This document shows positions 47,832 through 55,991 of a DNA stretch of 64,000 nt, in pieces. How positions within the stretch are numbered: the first letter of the stretch is position 1; each line of letters starts with the position of its first letter. The notes beneath the pieces were generated by a model. The model was not told where the DNA came from, searched no databases, and worked only from the letters and a program-made list of their open reading frames with translations. Source of the stretch: Vampirovibrio chlorellavorus (GTDB lineage: Bacteria; Cyanobacteriota; Vampirovibrionia; Vampirovibrionales; Vampirovibrionaceae); the NCBI GenBank assembly GCA_903866275.1, contig CAIPMU010000014.1, forward strand, positions 62,001-126,000. The letters are read 5' to 3'. The position numbers and the translations under genes were made by a program.

Positions 47832-48491
47832 ATGTCGACCGCCCTGCATCCCGCTGTGACTGTCTGCGATCACCCTCTGGTGGCGCATAATTTGAGCATC
47901 CTTCGAGACAAAAACACCTCCACTGAGCAGTTTCGGGCCACCATGACCCGGCTGGGCAAGTTTATTTTCATGGCCGCGACCGCGGATCTGCCCATGACCC
48001 GCACCATCGTGGAAACCCCCCTCACCAAGGCGGAATGCAAAATGCTCTCCCCGGAAGTGCCCATTCTGATTGCCCCCATTTTGCGTGCGGGCCTAATTTT
48101 GTCCGAGTTGGCCATCGATATTGTGCCCTCGGCCAGCGTGTACCATATTGGCCTGTACCGCGATGAAGAAACCTTTCAACCCGTGACCTATTACAACAAG
48201 TTGCCTTCCACCATCGATTACAGCGTGGCCCGCATTTTCGTGCTGGATCCCATGTTGGCTACCGGTGGGTCTGCAGTGGCCGCCGTGGATATAATCAAAA
48301 AGCTGGGCACCGATGTCGCCAATATTACCTTCGTCAGCATTATTGCTGCCCCGGAAGGCATTCAGCACCTCACCGAGCAGCATCCCGGCATTCGGATTTA
48401 TACCGGTTCGGTGGATGAGCGCCTGAACGATAAAGCGTATATCGTTCCCGGTTTGGGCGATGCAGGGGATCGTACCTTCGGGACTATGTAG
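47832..48491 (+). CDS. upp: Uracil phosphoribosyltransferase
   Basis: 219 residues; HPLVAHNLSILRDKNT, PILRAGLILSELAIDIVP, the PRPP loop DPMLATGGSAVAAV and YIVPGLGDAGDRTFGT are conserved. It salvages uracil to UMP. ACAGGAG precedes the ATG. Confidence 0.97.
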   Translation: MSTALHPAVTVCDHPLVAHNLSILRDKNTSTEQFRATMTRLGKFIFMAATADLPMTRTIVETPLTKAECKMLSPEVPILIAPILRAGLILSELAIDIVPSASVYHIGLYRDEETFQPVTYYNKLPSTIDYSVARIFVLDPMLATGGSAVAAVDIIKKLGTDVANITFVSIIAAPEGIQHLTEQHPGIRIYTGSVDERLNDKAYIVPGLGDAGDRTFGTM

Positions 48492-48509
48492 TTTTGGGTT
48501 TAGCTTGTG

Positions 48510-48680
48510 GGCCTTGAGGGAGGCTAGCCTCCCTCAAGCTCCCTCGATTGGGGAAACTGTTTTCCCCAAACACCTCCAAGTTTTTTTTCTGGTGCGTGGC
48601 TGTGGCGCCTGTTTGGGCTTAGGAAAAGAGGCTTTGCCTCTTTTTGGAGAGAGGGCGAGTGTCCTTTTGTGAGGGGGGCC
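48510..48680 (+). repeat. Intergenic structured repeat family, copy 2
   Basis: Fills most of the gene-free stretch 48492-48854. A perfect 26-bp palindrome (48513-48538), hairpin TTGGGGAAA/TTTCCCCAA (48548-48556, 48561-48569), the core TTTTCTGGTGCGTGGCTGTG, and hairpin AAAAGAGGC/GCCTCTTTT are in the same order as copy 1. Arm differences from copy 1 are compensatory. Confidence 0.8.
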
Positions 48681-48854
48681 GATGTTGCTTGTTTTTGGGG
48701 ATGTGGGTTTGATGGGATTCAAGACGGGCTGGGGGTGGGCTTGGCTTTTCAGTGAGGGGTTTGGGTTGTGGGAGGATTGTCTGTCATTTGGTTGATTCCC
48801 CTTCTCGCAAATGCCGGTACACTGGTAACAGCAGAGGGAAATGGAAGCCGCGCC

Positions 48855-49466
48855 ATGTTTAACGTGAATGACGACAATGCCCAGAATGAGCTCTTGAATG
48901 AGGCTTTGGAGCCCCTCCCGGATTTGTGTCACAAGTGCGGCAAGTGTTGCCGTTCGGCCACCACCTTTCATTCCTACAAGATTCTGCAGGAGAAAGTGGC
49001 TGCTGGTGACCAGGAGGCCATCGATTTTCTCTCCATCTTTAAGCCCTTTGAGTCCATTGAAGATGCCCGTCTGGTGGAGCCTGAGCAGGTAGAGCAGGTG
49101 CTCTCCGTGGTGGCCCAACGTGATGACATGAATGTGGAAGACGTGACCTTCTACTATTGCGAGTACGTTAGCCCGGAAGGGCTTTGTACCATTTATGAAC
49201 GCCGTCCGCGTTGCTGTCAGTCGGCCCCGGCCAATGGCTGGTCGGCTATGCCTCCCGGTTGCGGCTTTGAGGGCTGGCAATTTGAGCAGCGCGAAAAGCA
49301 GAAGCGCATGATCCGGGATTTGAAAACCAGTGCCTACATGATGGAGCAGTTGTCCCCCGATGGGATCCACCATCCCGCCCGCCCGGAAACAACTTTGGCA
49401 GAGTTGCAGGCGTTGGTTCTGGATAAAATTAAGCCCTGGAAGCCCTTTGGCGCCCATTACTGGTAG
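48855..49466 (+). CDS. YkgJ-family cysteine-cluster protein
   Basis: 203 residues with LCHKCGKCCRSATTFH near the N-terminus, FYYCEYVSPEGLCTIYERRPRCC and PPGCGFEGWQFE, the YkgJ (UPF0153) pattern. The family probably binds a metal or Fe-S centre; function is unknown. ATG 48855 is used because TGGAAG is upstream; the longer frame from 48768 is not similar to the family. Confidence 0.87.
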   Translation: MFNVNDDNAQNELLNEALEPLPDLCHKCGKCCRSATTFHSYKILQEKVAAGDQEAIDFLSIFKPFESIEDARLVEPEQVEQVLSVVAQRDDMNVEDVTFYYCEYVSPEGLCTIYERRPRCCQSAPANGWSAMPPGCGFEGWQFEQREKQKRMIRDLKTSAYMMEQLSPDGIHHPARPETTLAELQALVLDKIKPWKPFGAHYW

Positions 49467-49634
49467 CCGAGGGCTGGCTTCCTTCGTTACTGTATGGAAC
49501 AGAGCGGTTAAGGGCAGTCGGGCGTCAGGTTATTCGGGCTGAAGGTAGGTCATGTTAGTGCACCATTGAAAAACGTTCAGGAAAACGAGCAACAGGCGTT
49601 TAGCCTGAGCAAGGGAGTCACAGGGTTAGAGTCG

Positions 49635-50162
49635 ATGAGTAATACCCCCCCATCCGATGGACTGGATTCGCCCCTGGGCTTGGCCCGTGAGGTGAGTGAG
49701 CTGATGAAGTTGCCCCAGCACTTGTGCAAGCAGCGGGGCATTTGCTGCAAAGTAGCCACCTTTAAGGGGTCCCTCAGTTATGAAGACATTCTGACCCTGG
49801 CGGCAGACCCTTCGGCGGCTGGCCATGAATCGGCGCGTGATTTTGCCTCGGTGTTTGTCCCTTACGAGAATCAGGCCGTGGTGCGCGAACTGGCCAGTGA
49901 GTTTGTGGACCGGGTTCGGACAGCGGCGGCCAGCAAAGGGCAAAATCCGGATCAAGTCTCGTTTTTTAAGTGCAAATACGTGCTGGATGATGGGCGCTGT
50001 GGCGTACACGACGATCGCCCGGTCGGGTGCCGGGTGTATCCGTTTCCGCATAAAAACACGATTTACCATCCCGGCTGCGGGTTTGAAGCGCAAGGCACCG
50101 AGAATTGGCGTCGTATTGAAAGCATTTTACTCAGTCTGGGTATGAATCCCCAGGAGATTTAG
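49635..50162 (+). CDS. YkgJ-family cysteine-cluster protein
   Basis: About 175 residues with HLCKQRGICCKVATFKGSLS, FFKCKYVLDDGRCGVHDDRP, VGCRVYPFPHKNTIYHPGCGF: the same pattern as the gene 170 nt upstream, so the two are likely a tandem pair. ATG 49635 is chosen on weak grounds (AGGG nine bases upstream); TTG 49566 would add 23 residues. Confidence 0.85.
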   Translation: MSNTPPSDGLDSPLGLAREVSELMKLPQHLCKQRGICCKVATFKGSLSYEDILTLAADPSAAGHESARDFASVFVPYENQAVVRELASEFVDRVRTAAASKGQNPDQVSFFKCKYVLDDGRCGVHDDRPVGCRVYPFPHKNTIYHPGCGFEAQGTENWRRIESILLSLGMNPQEI

Positions 50163-50217
50163 AGTGAGCTGAAGTAGTTCCGTACTGGTGTCTTGTCTGT
50201 GAAAAGCATTTGAGGGC

Positions 50218-50547
50218 TTAACCCATCAGCTTGAAGGTGCTTTCCACGTTCTTCTGAATCACCTTGTTCACCGCCTCGAGTTCGGTTTGCACCGCATCGT
50301 GCTGGTTCGTGATCTGCTGACTCTGCATTTCCATGACTTTGTCTTTTTGCTGAATAACCGCGGTTTGAGATTCGATCCATTTGGCCTGGGCGCTGTTAGG
50401 ATCTAAATTGGCACCGCTTGAAAACAAAGCGGATGTCATGTTGGCCAATTGCATCCGGGCCTGTTGAATAAATTGCAAGGTGAGTTCCAAGTCGCTTTTT
50501 CGGGCAGTCAGCATCAATAGCCGTGCCTGGCTTGCACCAAATCCCAT
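50218..50547 (-). CDS. Small coiled-coil protein with MGFGASQARLL start
   Basis: 109 residues, mostly helical and Gln-rich, with strong coiled-coil character from ~55 to 105. The first 25 residues (MGFGASQARLLMLTARKSD) recall the start of many small Melainabacteria proteins as I remember them; this is not verified here. An export role similar to flagellar or type III substrates is speculation. It follows a 327-nt gene-free stretch. Confidence 0.6.
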   Translation of the reverse strand: MGFGASQARLLMLTARKSDLELTLQFIQQARMQLANMTSALFSSGANLDPNSAQAKWIESQTAVIQQKDKVMEMQSQQITNQHDAVQTELEAVNKVIQKNVESTFKLMG

Positions 50548-50874
50548 ATCACTTATCCCCTATCTTGTACTGTCTACCCTAAAGCCCTACTAAAAAGCCC
50601 TACTAATTTTTAAAGGGTCTGCATGAACTCTGAATGAATTCATCCTGGAGCTGATTACAGTCCTGTGTCCCGAATTCTGATCCAGCGAGGAGAAACCGGA
50701 GACGCCTGGATTCATGCCACTCGGCTCATTCCATCTTTACCCATATTCCTGAAAGAGAAGTGAAGTAATGATATACCACCCCTCTGAATGTAGAAAAACA
50801 CAATATCGGATTTTTGTGCTAGTCCGTTCTGAATTGGGTTTCAATGTGTAAAGTTAGGTAATCCTAAAGGGGAT
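50548..50874 (-). other. Gene-free stretch with 13-bp tandem repeat and dyad
   Basis: AAAGCCCTACTAA occurs twice in exact tandem (50581-50593 and 50594-50606). ATCCAG (50680-50685) and CTGGAT (50706-50711) enclose a 20-nt loop. On the minus strand this is the leader of the coiled-coil gene. No known riboswitch is recognised. Confidence 0.4.
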
Positions 50875-51639
50875 TTAAAACGAGTCAGGGTGGCCATTTA
50901 ATTCCAGTTGACGGTTGAGGGTTTCCAGTTCGCGAATGCGCTGATTGGCTTGTTGGAGTTGTTTTTTAAGTTGATTCATGGCGTCACTGGTGTCGCTGGA
51001 TGCATCAGACCATTGAAAGTTCCGCTTGCTTTCTTCTTTCAGGAACAGAATAGCTTCGCTGTCCTGCTTGTGAATGTAGCCCAGGTTGATGAGCACGTTA
51101 GCCAGGCCGGTGCGCTCTCCCATTGCGTCTGAAATGGCTTGCTGGGTGAAGAGGGCCTGTTCCAGCTGCTCATGGGTCAGGCGGTCGATTTTGACCAGAT
51201 ATTCACCTAACCGGATGCTGCCGGTAATAAAGTTGATGGTGCTGGCAACCACGACAGAGCGTGGCGGATGGACTAACTCGGTTTGAATGGCCATGGCCAG
51301 CAGTTTTGCGCTGTCCTCAAGCGTCCAGTTGTTCATGATGGTGATGGATAAAACGTTTTTCTTGAACCGGGTCAGGTGTAAAAAGCGCAAAATGTGTGGA
51401 TTGAACTTGCCGGATGGCTGCTGGAGTTCTTTTTGTCCGCTATGGGTCAATTCCGGCACCCATAATTGCAGGGTGTGCTCGGGGCCAAAGGCATCCAAAG
51501 TGGCCTTGGACAGGGTAATCTCCAGCTCCATGCGGAGTTGGGTATAAATGACTTGCTTAATCCACAACGGGAGTTCTCCCAGTTGTTGCATTAAGGTGTC
51601 AAAAGCATTTGGGGGCAGGCTGCTCACAATCAGTCCCAA
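50875..51639 (-). CDS. Uncharacterised protein with GspE/MshE N-terminal-like region
   Basis: 254 residues. LGEYLVKIDRLTHEQLEQALFTQQAI, then GLANVLINLGYIHKQDSEAILF (~150-205) resembles the N-terminal domain of type II/IV secretion ATPases, where it often binds cyclic di-GMP. A coiled coil (~220-248) ends the protein. The first ~140 residues are not recognised. No ATPase domain is present. The start ATG 51639 gives MGLIVSSLPPN. Confidence 0.6.
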   Translation of the reverse strand: MGLIVSSLPPNAFDTLMQQLGELPLWIKQVIYTQLRMELEITLSKATLDAFGPEHTLQLWVPELTHSGQKELQQPSGKFNPHILRFLHLTRFKKNVLSITIMNNWTLEDSAKLLAMAIQTELVHPPRSVVVASTINFITGSIRLGEYLVKIDRLTHEQLEQALFTQQAISDAMGERTGLANVLINLGYIHKQDSEAILFLKEESKRNFQWSDASSDTSDAMNQLKKQLQQANQRIRELETLNRQLELNGHPDSF

Positions 51640-51738
51640 GTTGGTATTGAACGGTGTAACGACCCATAATTCTGATGATATGCGATACTCATTATTATGG
51701 CAGATTTATTCCGGGAAGCGCCTACGTCAGGAGTTGTA

Positions 51739-51744
51739 TATAAT
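51739..51744 (+). promoter_or_regulatory. Probable -10 box of the secreted protein gene
   Basis: TATAAT at 51739-51744 lies about 95 nt before the ATG at 51838. The -35 region is weak. Confidence 0.35.
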
Positions 51745-51837
51745 TGGAACATTAGCGCTTCTCGTTAGTCATGTTGGATACGTTTGAGCTGAGTTGCCCC
51801 CTTGAGTTTCCCAGTTTTGATCAGTAAAGGAGAATTT

Positions 51838-52824
51838 ATGGTGAATGTTTCTCGTCAGATTGCGCTCTCTGTAGCGTTGAGTCTGTTATTACCAGGGTTG
51901 GCGCTGGCTGCTGCTGGTAAAGGAACCCCTGCTTCTCCAACTACCCCTTCCACCTATGTGAGCGATAATCTGCCACCGATTCAGGGGCCAGGGTATACTT
52001 CACCCGGGTACAACACGCCAGCCTATAACAATAGTCCGAATCCAGCGTACACCAACTATGGGGCACCTCCGACCAACTACAATCAGTCTCAGTATGCACC
52101 ACAAGCGCAGTATGGCGCCCCTTCCGGCTATCAGGCGCAAGGGCCGTTGCAGGGTTATGTGGTCACTGCACCGGCTGGCACCGTGGTTGCTGCTACCCTG
52201 AGCACACCGGTTTCCAGTGAATTTGCGCGTGTCGGTGATCGGTTTAACGCAACCCTGGGTGCTCCCATCGTGTCAGGGTCCAGCGTGATTCTCCCGGCCG
52301 GTAGCCAGATGGAAGGCCAGGTGATGATGGTGAAAGCCGCCGGACATACGGGCCGTAATGGGGAATTGGATATTCGTTTTACTTCTGCCACCTTGCCCAA
52401 TGGTCAGCGTGTGCCGCTGTCTGCTCGCATTCAAACGGAAGACGGGACCGGTATTATTAAAGGCGGTACCACGGCAGGCCGTGTGGGTCGTGCCGCGGTA
52501 ACCACGGGTGTGGGTGCTGGTCTGGGTGCCGCATTGGGGACTGCAATGGGCCCCTTGTCCGGCGGTGGCGTGGGCCGTGGTGCTATTTACGGCACCATTC
52601 TCGGCGCGGGCGCGGGCGCGTTGGGTTCCGCGTGGCAAAAGGGTAAACCGGCCACTGTAACCACCGGTCAGCCGCTGAATATTGTCCTGGATCAGCCCTT
52701 GACTGCCACGCCTTCTTCAGGAGATCCCGGATACAGCCAGCAGCAAGCTCCGGGTAATTACTATCCGCCCAATGGGGGGCAGCAGGCCAATCCTCAGCCA
52801 TATAACTTCTACGGCGGTCAGTAG
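51838..52824 (+). CDS. Secreted protein with glycine-zipper segment
   Basis: 328 residues. A signal peptide is clear (MVNVSRQIALSVALSLLLPG...ALAAA, cut near residue 24). A Pro/Tyr/Asn/Gln-rich stretch (~30-105) leads to a beta-rich domain (VVAATLSTPVSSEFARVGDRF, SVILPAGSQMEGQV). A glycine-zipper segment (~215-260, repeated G-x3-G) and a Pro/Gln-rich end follow. It is probably periplasmic or outer-membrane associated; function unknown. ATG 51838 has AAAGGAG just upstream. Located just before the tonB-exb operon. Confidence 0.8.
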   Translation: MVNVSRQIALSVALSLLLPGLALAAAGKGTPASPTTPSTYVSDNLPPIQGPGYTSPGYNTPAYNNSPNPAYTNYGAPPTNYNQSQYAPQAQYGAPSGYQAQGPLQGYVVTAPAGTVVAATLSTPVSSEFARVGDRFNATLGAPIVSGSSVILPAGSQMEGQVMMVKAAGHTGRNGELDIRFTSATLPNGQRVPLSARIQTEDGTGIIKGGTTAGRVGRAAVTTGVGAGLGAALGTAMGPLSGGGVGRGAIYGTILGAGAGALGSAWQKGKPATVTTGQPLNIVLDQPLTATPSSGDPGYSQQQAPGNYYPPNGGQQANPQPYNFYGGQ

Positions 52825-52936
52825 GCACGCGGCGAGAGAAAATGGGCAATTCTGTGTCGTGACCCGTTTCTGATCAGCTACCCCCTCCTCTACTTCCGGT
52901 CGCAGGAAGTTTTTCAGAATCTTTGAGACTGGTACT

Positions 52937-54283
52937 ATGTCCGAGCCGGGAAAACCGATATTCAAGCCATTGGACGTTGCGCAAGCAGCGGCCAATCTGG
53001 CTGCGACGGCTTATCCGGGTGCTTATGAGAAAACTGGTACGGTGCAGGAAGCTGTGTCGAGTCAAGTCAGGCCTCCTGCTATCCCTACGCCGGGCTTGCC
53101 ATTTTCTCCGCCGACTTCTGGCCATTTGACGACCCCCGTTTCCCGGCCTGAAACGCCGGAGGTACAGTTATGTTCAATCAATCTGATGCGTGGCATCAGT
53201 CGGGTTGGCACGCAGGAAAACTTGCCGAGGCTGCCAATGTCTCGGGCAACGCTCGTTTCAGCGGTGGCGCACATCTTGGCTCCTTTTGCGCTCATTTTGG
53301 CTGCTCTGGGTGTATTGTGGCTGTTTGCGTTCCTCATGCATCTGAACTTTTGGGATTTTTTCAGGTCAAAGACGCCTCAGGATATGACGTTTACCCTGAC
53401 CGAGAATACCCATGCGCCCAAACCGGAGCATCCGTTGTTCAAGGGCCCGCATAATCAGCAGGCTGGCGGCAAGCAAAATCATCATCAGCCCATTAACCCA
53501 GAGAAGGATCCGGTCTCGGCGCACCCTCAGCCTGCCGCACCCAAGCCCCCGGCTTCAAAGCCTGTGCCCCAGCTACCCCTTGTCAAGCCTGCCAGCAAAT
53601 TGGAGCCTCTTCCCAAAGTGGTACCACCCCCTAAACCTGTCCCGAAGCCTCTTGAGAAACCGGTTGAGCAGCCCAAATCGGAGCCAGTTAAGCTGAAACC
53701 AGTCCAGCCGGTTGCGGTGCAGCCGACGATTGCTCAGCCGATGAAGGTTCAAAAGCCAGAACCCTCGCCACTGAAGTCGCCCGTGCCCCCCGTACCCAAG
53801 GTAGAGCCCGCCAAGCCAGCGTCTAAGCCATTGATGCAGGCGCCCGAGCCGATTCAGGTTTTTTCGCGCACCACGGATTTCGGGCTTTCAACCACGCGGC
53901 CCAGCGGGGCCGTAGCACCCAATCCGCAGGAGGGCAAGGCCGAAGAGGTTGGGGTGGATGTGGCTGAAGATGTTAATTTTGGTCCGTTTATGGCGGATTT
54001 GAAGAAGCGGGTGAACCGAAACTGGATACCCCCTCGGGGAATGGAAAGCCGTAAAGTGGTTGTGATATTCCTGGTGCGTCACGATGGACAGTTGTTGGAT
54101 GTGCAAATCCAGAAAACCTCCGGGGATGCTGAGGCAGATCGCCGGGCCATTGAGGCCATTCAGGTATCGGCTCCCTTTATGGCCTTGCCACCGCAGATCA
54201 AAGAAGACATACTTCCTGTAGAATTCACGTTTGATTATAATGTTCTCAATCCCAAGAATGCCAAACACGCCATGAAATGGTAA
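52937..54283 (+). CDS. TonB-family energy transducer, Pro/Lys-rich
   Basis: 448 residues: ~110 cytoplasmic residues, one membrane segment (~112-140), a long Pro/Lys/Val linker (~160-330) and a TonB C-terminal domain (~348-440; FGPFMADLKKRVNRNWIPP, then VVVIFLVRHDGQLLDVQIQK and SAPFMALP). The long cytoplasmic extension is unusual for TonB. It heads an operon with exbB and two exbD genes (12-, 18- and 0-nt spacing), so these four should form one proton-driven envelope machine. Confidence 0.88.
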   Translation: MSEPGKPIFKPLDVAQAAANLAATAYPGAYEKTGTVQEAVSSQVRPPAIPTPGLPFSPPTSGHLTTPVSRPETPEVQLCSINLMRGISRVGTQENLPRLPMSRATLVSAVAHILAPFALILAALGVLWLFAFLMHLNFWDFFRSKTPQDMTFTLTENTHAPKPEHPLFKGPHNQQAGGKQNHHQPINPEKDPVSAHPQPAAPKPPASKPVPQLPLVKPASKLEPLPKVVPPPKPVPKPLEKPVEQPKSEPVKLKPVQPVAVQPTIAQPMKVQKPEPSPLKSPVPPVPKVEPAKPASKPLMQAPEPIQVFSRTTDFGLSTTRPSGAVAPNPQEGKAEEVGVDVAEDVNFGPFMADLKKRVNRNWIPPRGMESRKVVVIFLVRHDGQLLDVQIQKTSGDAEADRRAIEAIQVSAPFMALPPQIKEDILPVEFTFDYNVLNPKNAKHAMKW

Positions 54284-54295
54284 GAGGAGATTTCC

Positions 54296-54967
54296 ATGGA
54301 ACTCATTCAATATGCAATTATCAACGACTGGGCTGTCCTTTTGCCGATCGTGGCCTGCTCGATTCTCACGGTGGCCGTGGCCATTGAGCGGAAGTTTTTC
54401 TACGATAAAAACAAGCGGGACGTGGTGCAGTTTATCCACCGTCTGCAACGCGAACTGCAACGCGGCAGTCTGGAAAATTCCCAGATGTTGAGCGCCCAGC
54501 TGGGTGGCATCATCGGCGAAGTCTCCGAAGAGGGTATTCGGGTGTTGGCGGAACAACCCGACAGCTTTGAGCGGTCTTATGACATTACCGCCGCGCTAGC
54601 CAGCCGCAAGCTGGAGAAAAACCTGCCCATTCTGGGCACCATCGCCACCATTTCCCCGTATTTGGGTTTGTTTGGTACGGTTGTGCGGATCCTGCTGACC
54701 TTTGGTGAAATGTCGAAAGGCAGCAGTCAGGCGGGTGCTTCGCAGATTATGTTCGGGATTGGTTCCGCACTGATCGCGACCGCCTTCGGTTTGGGCGTGG
54801 CTATTGTTTCGGTGGCCCTGAACAACTATTTCCAGAGTATCGTGAACCGTTACGAAGATGATTTCCAGTTGCTGAAGTTGTTGTTCCTCAGCTTTGCCGA
54901 TGACCGTGAGCATATGGCCACTGCGGGCGCTGCCGAGCGTCGTCCTACCCGCGAACCCGGCTACTAA
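54296..54967 (+). CDS. exbB: ExbB/TolQ/MotA-family proton channel protein
   Basis: 223 residues with membrane segments at ~12-30, ~105-128 and ~150-175. LPILGTIATISPYLGLFGTVVRI, then GIGSALIATAFGLGVAI is the family's core. It forms the pentameric channel that energises TonB. AGAGGAGAT is just before the ATG. Confidence 0.93.
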   Translation: MELIQYAIINDWAVLLPIVACSILTVAVAIERKFFYDKNKRDVVQFIHRLQRELQRGSLENSQMLSAQLGGIIGEVSEEGIRVLAEQPDSFERSYDITAALASRKLEKNLPILGTIATISPYLGLFGTVVRILLTFGEMSKGSSQAGASQIMFGIGSALIATAFGLGVAIVSVALNNYFQSIVNRYEDDFQLLKLLFLSFADDREHMATAGAAERRPTREPGY

Positions 54968-54985
54968 GCCAAAGGAAACCGTTCC

Positions 54986-55495
54986 ATGCAAGCTGCTGGC
55001 CGTAATCACAAGCAGGTCTTCAACGACATCAACATCACGCCGCTGACCGACATCTTTCTGGTGTTGCTGATCATCATGATGGTGGTCGCGCCGATGATGC
55101 AGCAGGTGCGCCAGGACATCAAGCCGCCCTCCTTGAAAACGGGTTCGGCATTGGAGCCCAACAAACTGACCGTGGAAGTGACCGAGAAGGGTGCGTTCTA
55201 TGTGCAGGGGCTGGAAACCAAGCCAGATGACCTGATGGCGACCATGAAAGAGCAGGAAGCCTTGCTGGAGAGAAAATCCAGTGCTGAAAATACCGCAGAA
55301 ACTTCTGCTGGAGATGCTGCCGGTGAGAAGTTGCTGGTGATTCGTGCGGACAAGGCGACTAAAAGCGGTCAGGTACTCAAGGTGTTTGAGGCCGCTCGGG
55401 ATGCCGGGTTTACCAAGGTGACCGTGGCGGGCGAGCCGCTGACGGATGACCGCAAGGCCCAACTGCAGGAAACCAAATCGGAAGGGACACCCTGA
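54986..55495 (+). CDS. exbD: ExbD/TolR-family protein, copy 1
   Basis: 169 residues; NDINITPLTDIFLVLLIIMMVVAPMM carries the membrane helix with the functional Asp (TD). The periplasmic domain has a ~25-residue insertion (LLERKSSAENTAETSAGDA). It overlaps the next exbD by 1 nt (TGATG). Confidence 0.93.
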   Translation: MQAAGRNHKQVFNDINITPLTDIFLVLLIIMMVVAPMMQQVRQDIKPPSLKTGSALEPNKLTVEVTEKGAFYVQGLETKPDDLMATMKEQEALLERKSSAENTAETSAGDAAGEKLLVIRADKATKSGQVLKVFEAARDAGFTKVTVAGEPLTDDRKAQLQETKSEGTP

Positions 55496-55914
55496 TGCGC
55501 GCCGGTGGACGGAAACAGGTCTTTAACGAGATCAACATTACACCTTTGACAGATATTTTTCTGGTGTTGCTGATTATTATGATGGTGGTGGCACCCATGC
55601 TGGACACCAAGGGCCTGAAGGTGGCGGTGCCCTCCGTGGGGCCTGCCTCGGATGTGAAAACCCCACCTAAGACCATTGAGCTGAATATTAGCGCCAGTGG
55701 CCAGTACACCATTGATAGCGAGGAAGTGTCACCGCTGTTTTTGGCCAATAAATTCCGGGAGCTGAAAGGGGAAAAGCCGGACGGCTTAATCATCAAGACC
55801 AACCCGGAAGCACGACATGACGCACTGACCGCCGCGATGGATGCGGCGCAATCGGCCGGAATCACCAAAGTGGCAGTCACTGCGGATGAGGCTGGCGCTT
55901 CTGGCCCGAAATAA
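55495..55914 (+). CDS. ExbD/TolR-family protein, copy 2
   Basis: 139 residues; begins with NEINITPLTDIFLVLLIIMM like copy 1 but without the periplasmic insertion, close to the usual ExbD length. The two differ beyond the helix, so they are diverged duplicates or a heterodimer pair. Confidence 0.93.
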   Translation: MRAGGRKQVFNEINITPLTDIFLVLLIIMMVVAPMLDTKGLKVAVPSVGPASDVKTPPKTIELNISASGQYTIDSEEVSPLFLANKFRELKGEKPDGLIIKTNPEARHDALTAAMDAAQSAGITKVAVTADEAGASGPK

Positions 55915-55991
55915 GTCTACAGGGCAGTAGTTATCACCTACGGTTTAGCTTATAACTAGACTCACATATTGTTCAGTATGGTTTTAACCCA

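Noticed and set aside
48534-49457. Long minus-strand frame of 307 codons
   Set aside because: It is antisense to a YkgJ gene with intact Cys motifs and runs through the repeat element; codon composition looks like a shadow.
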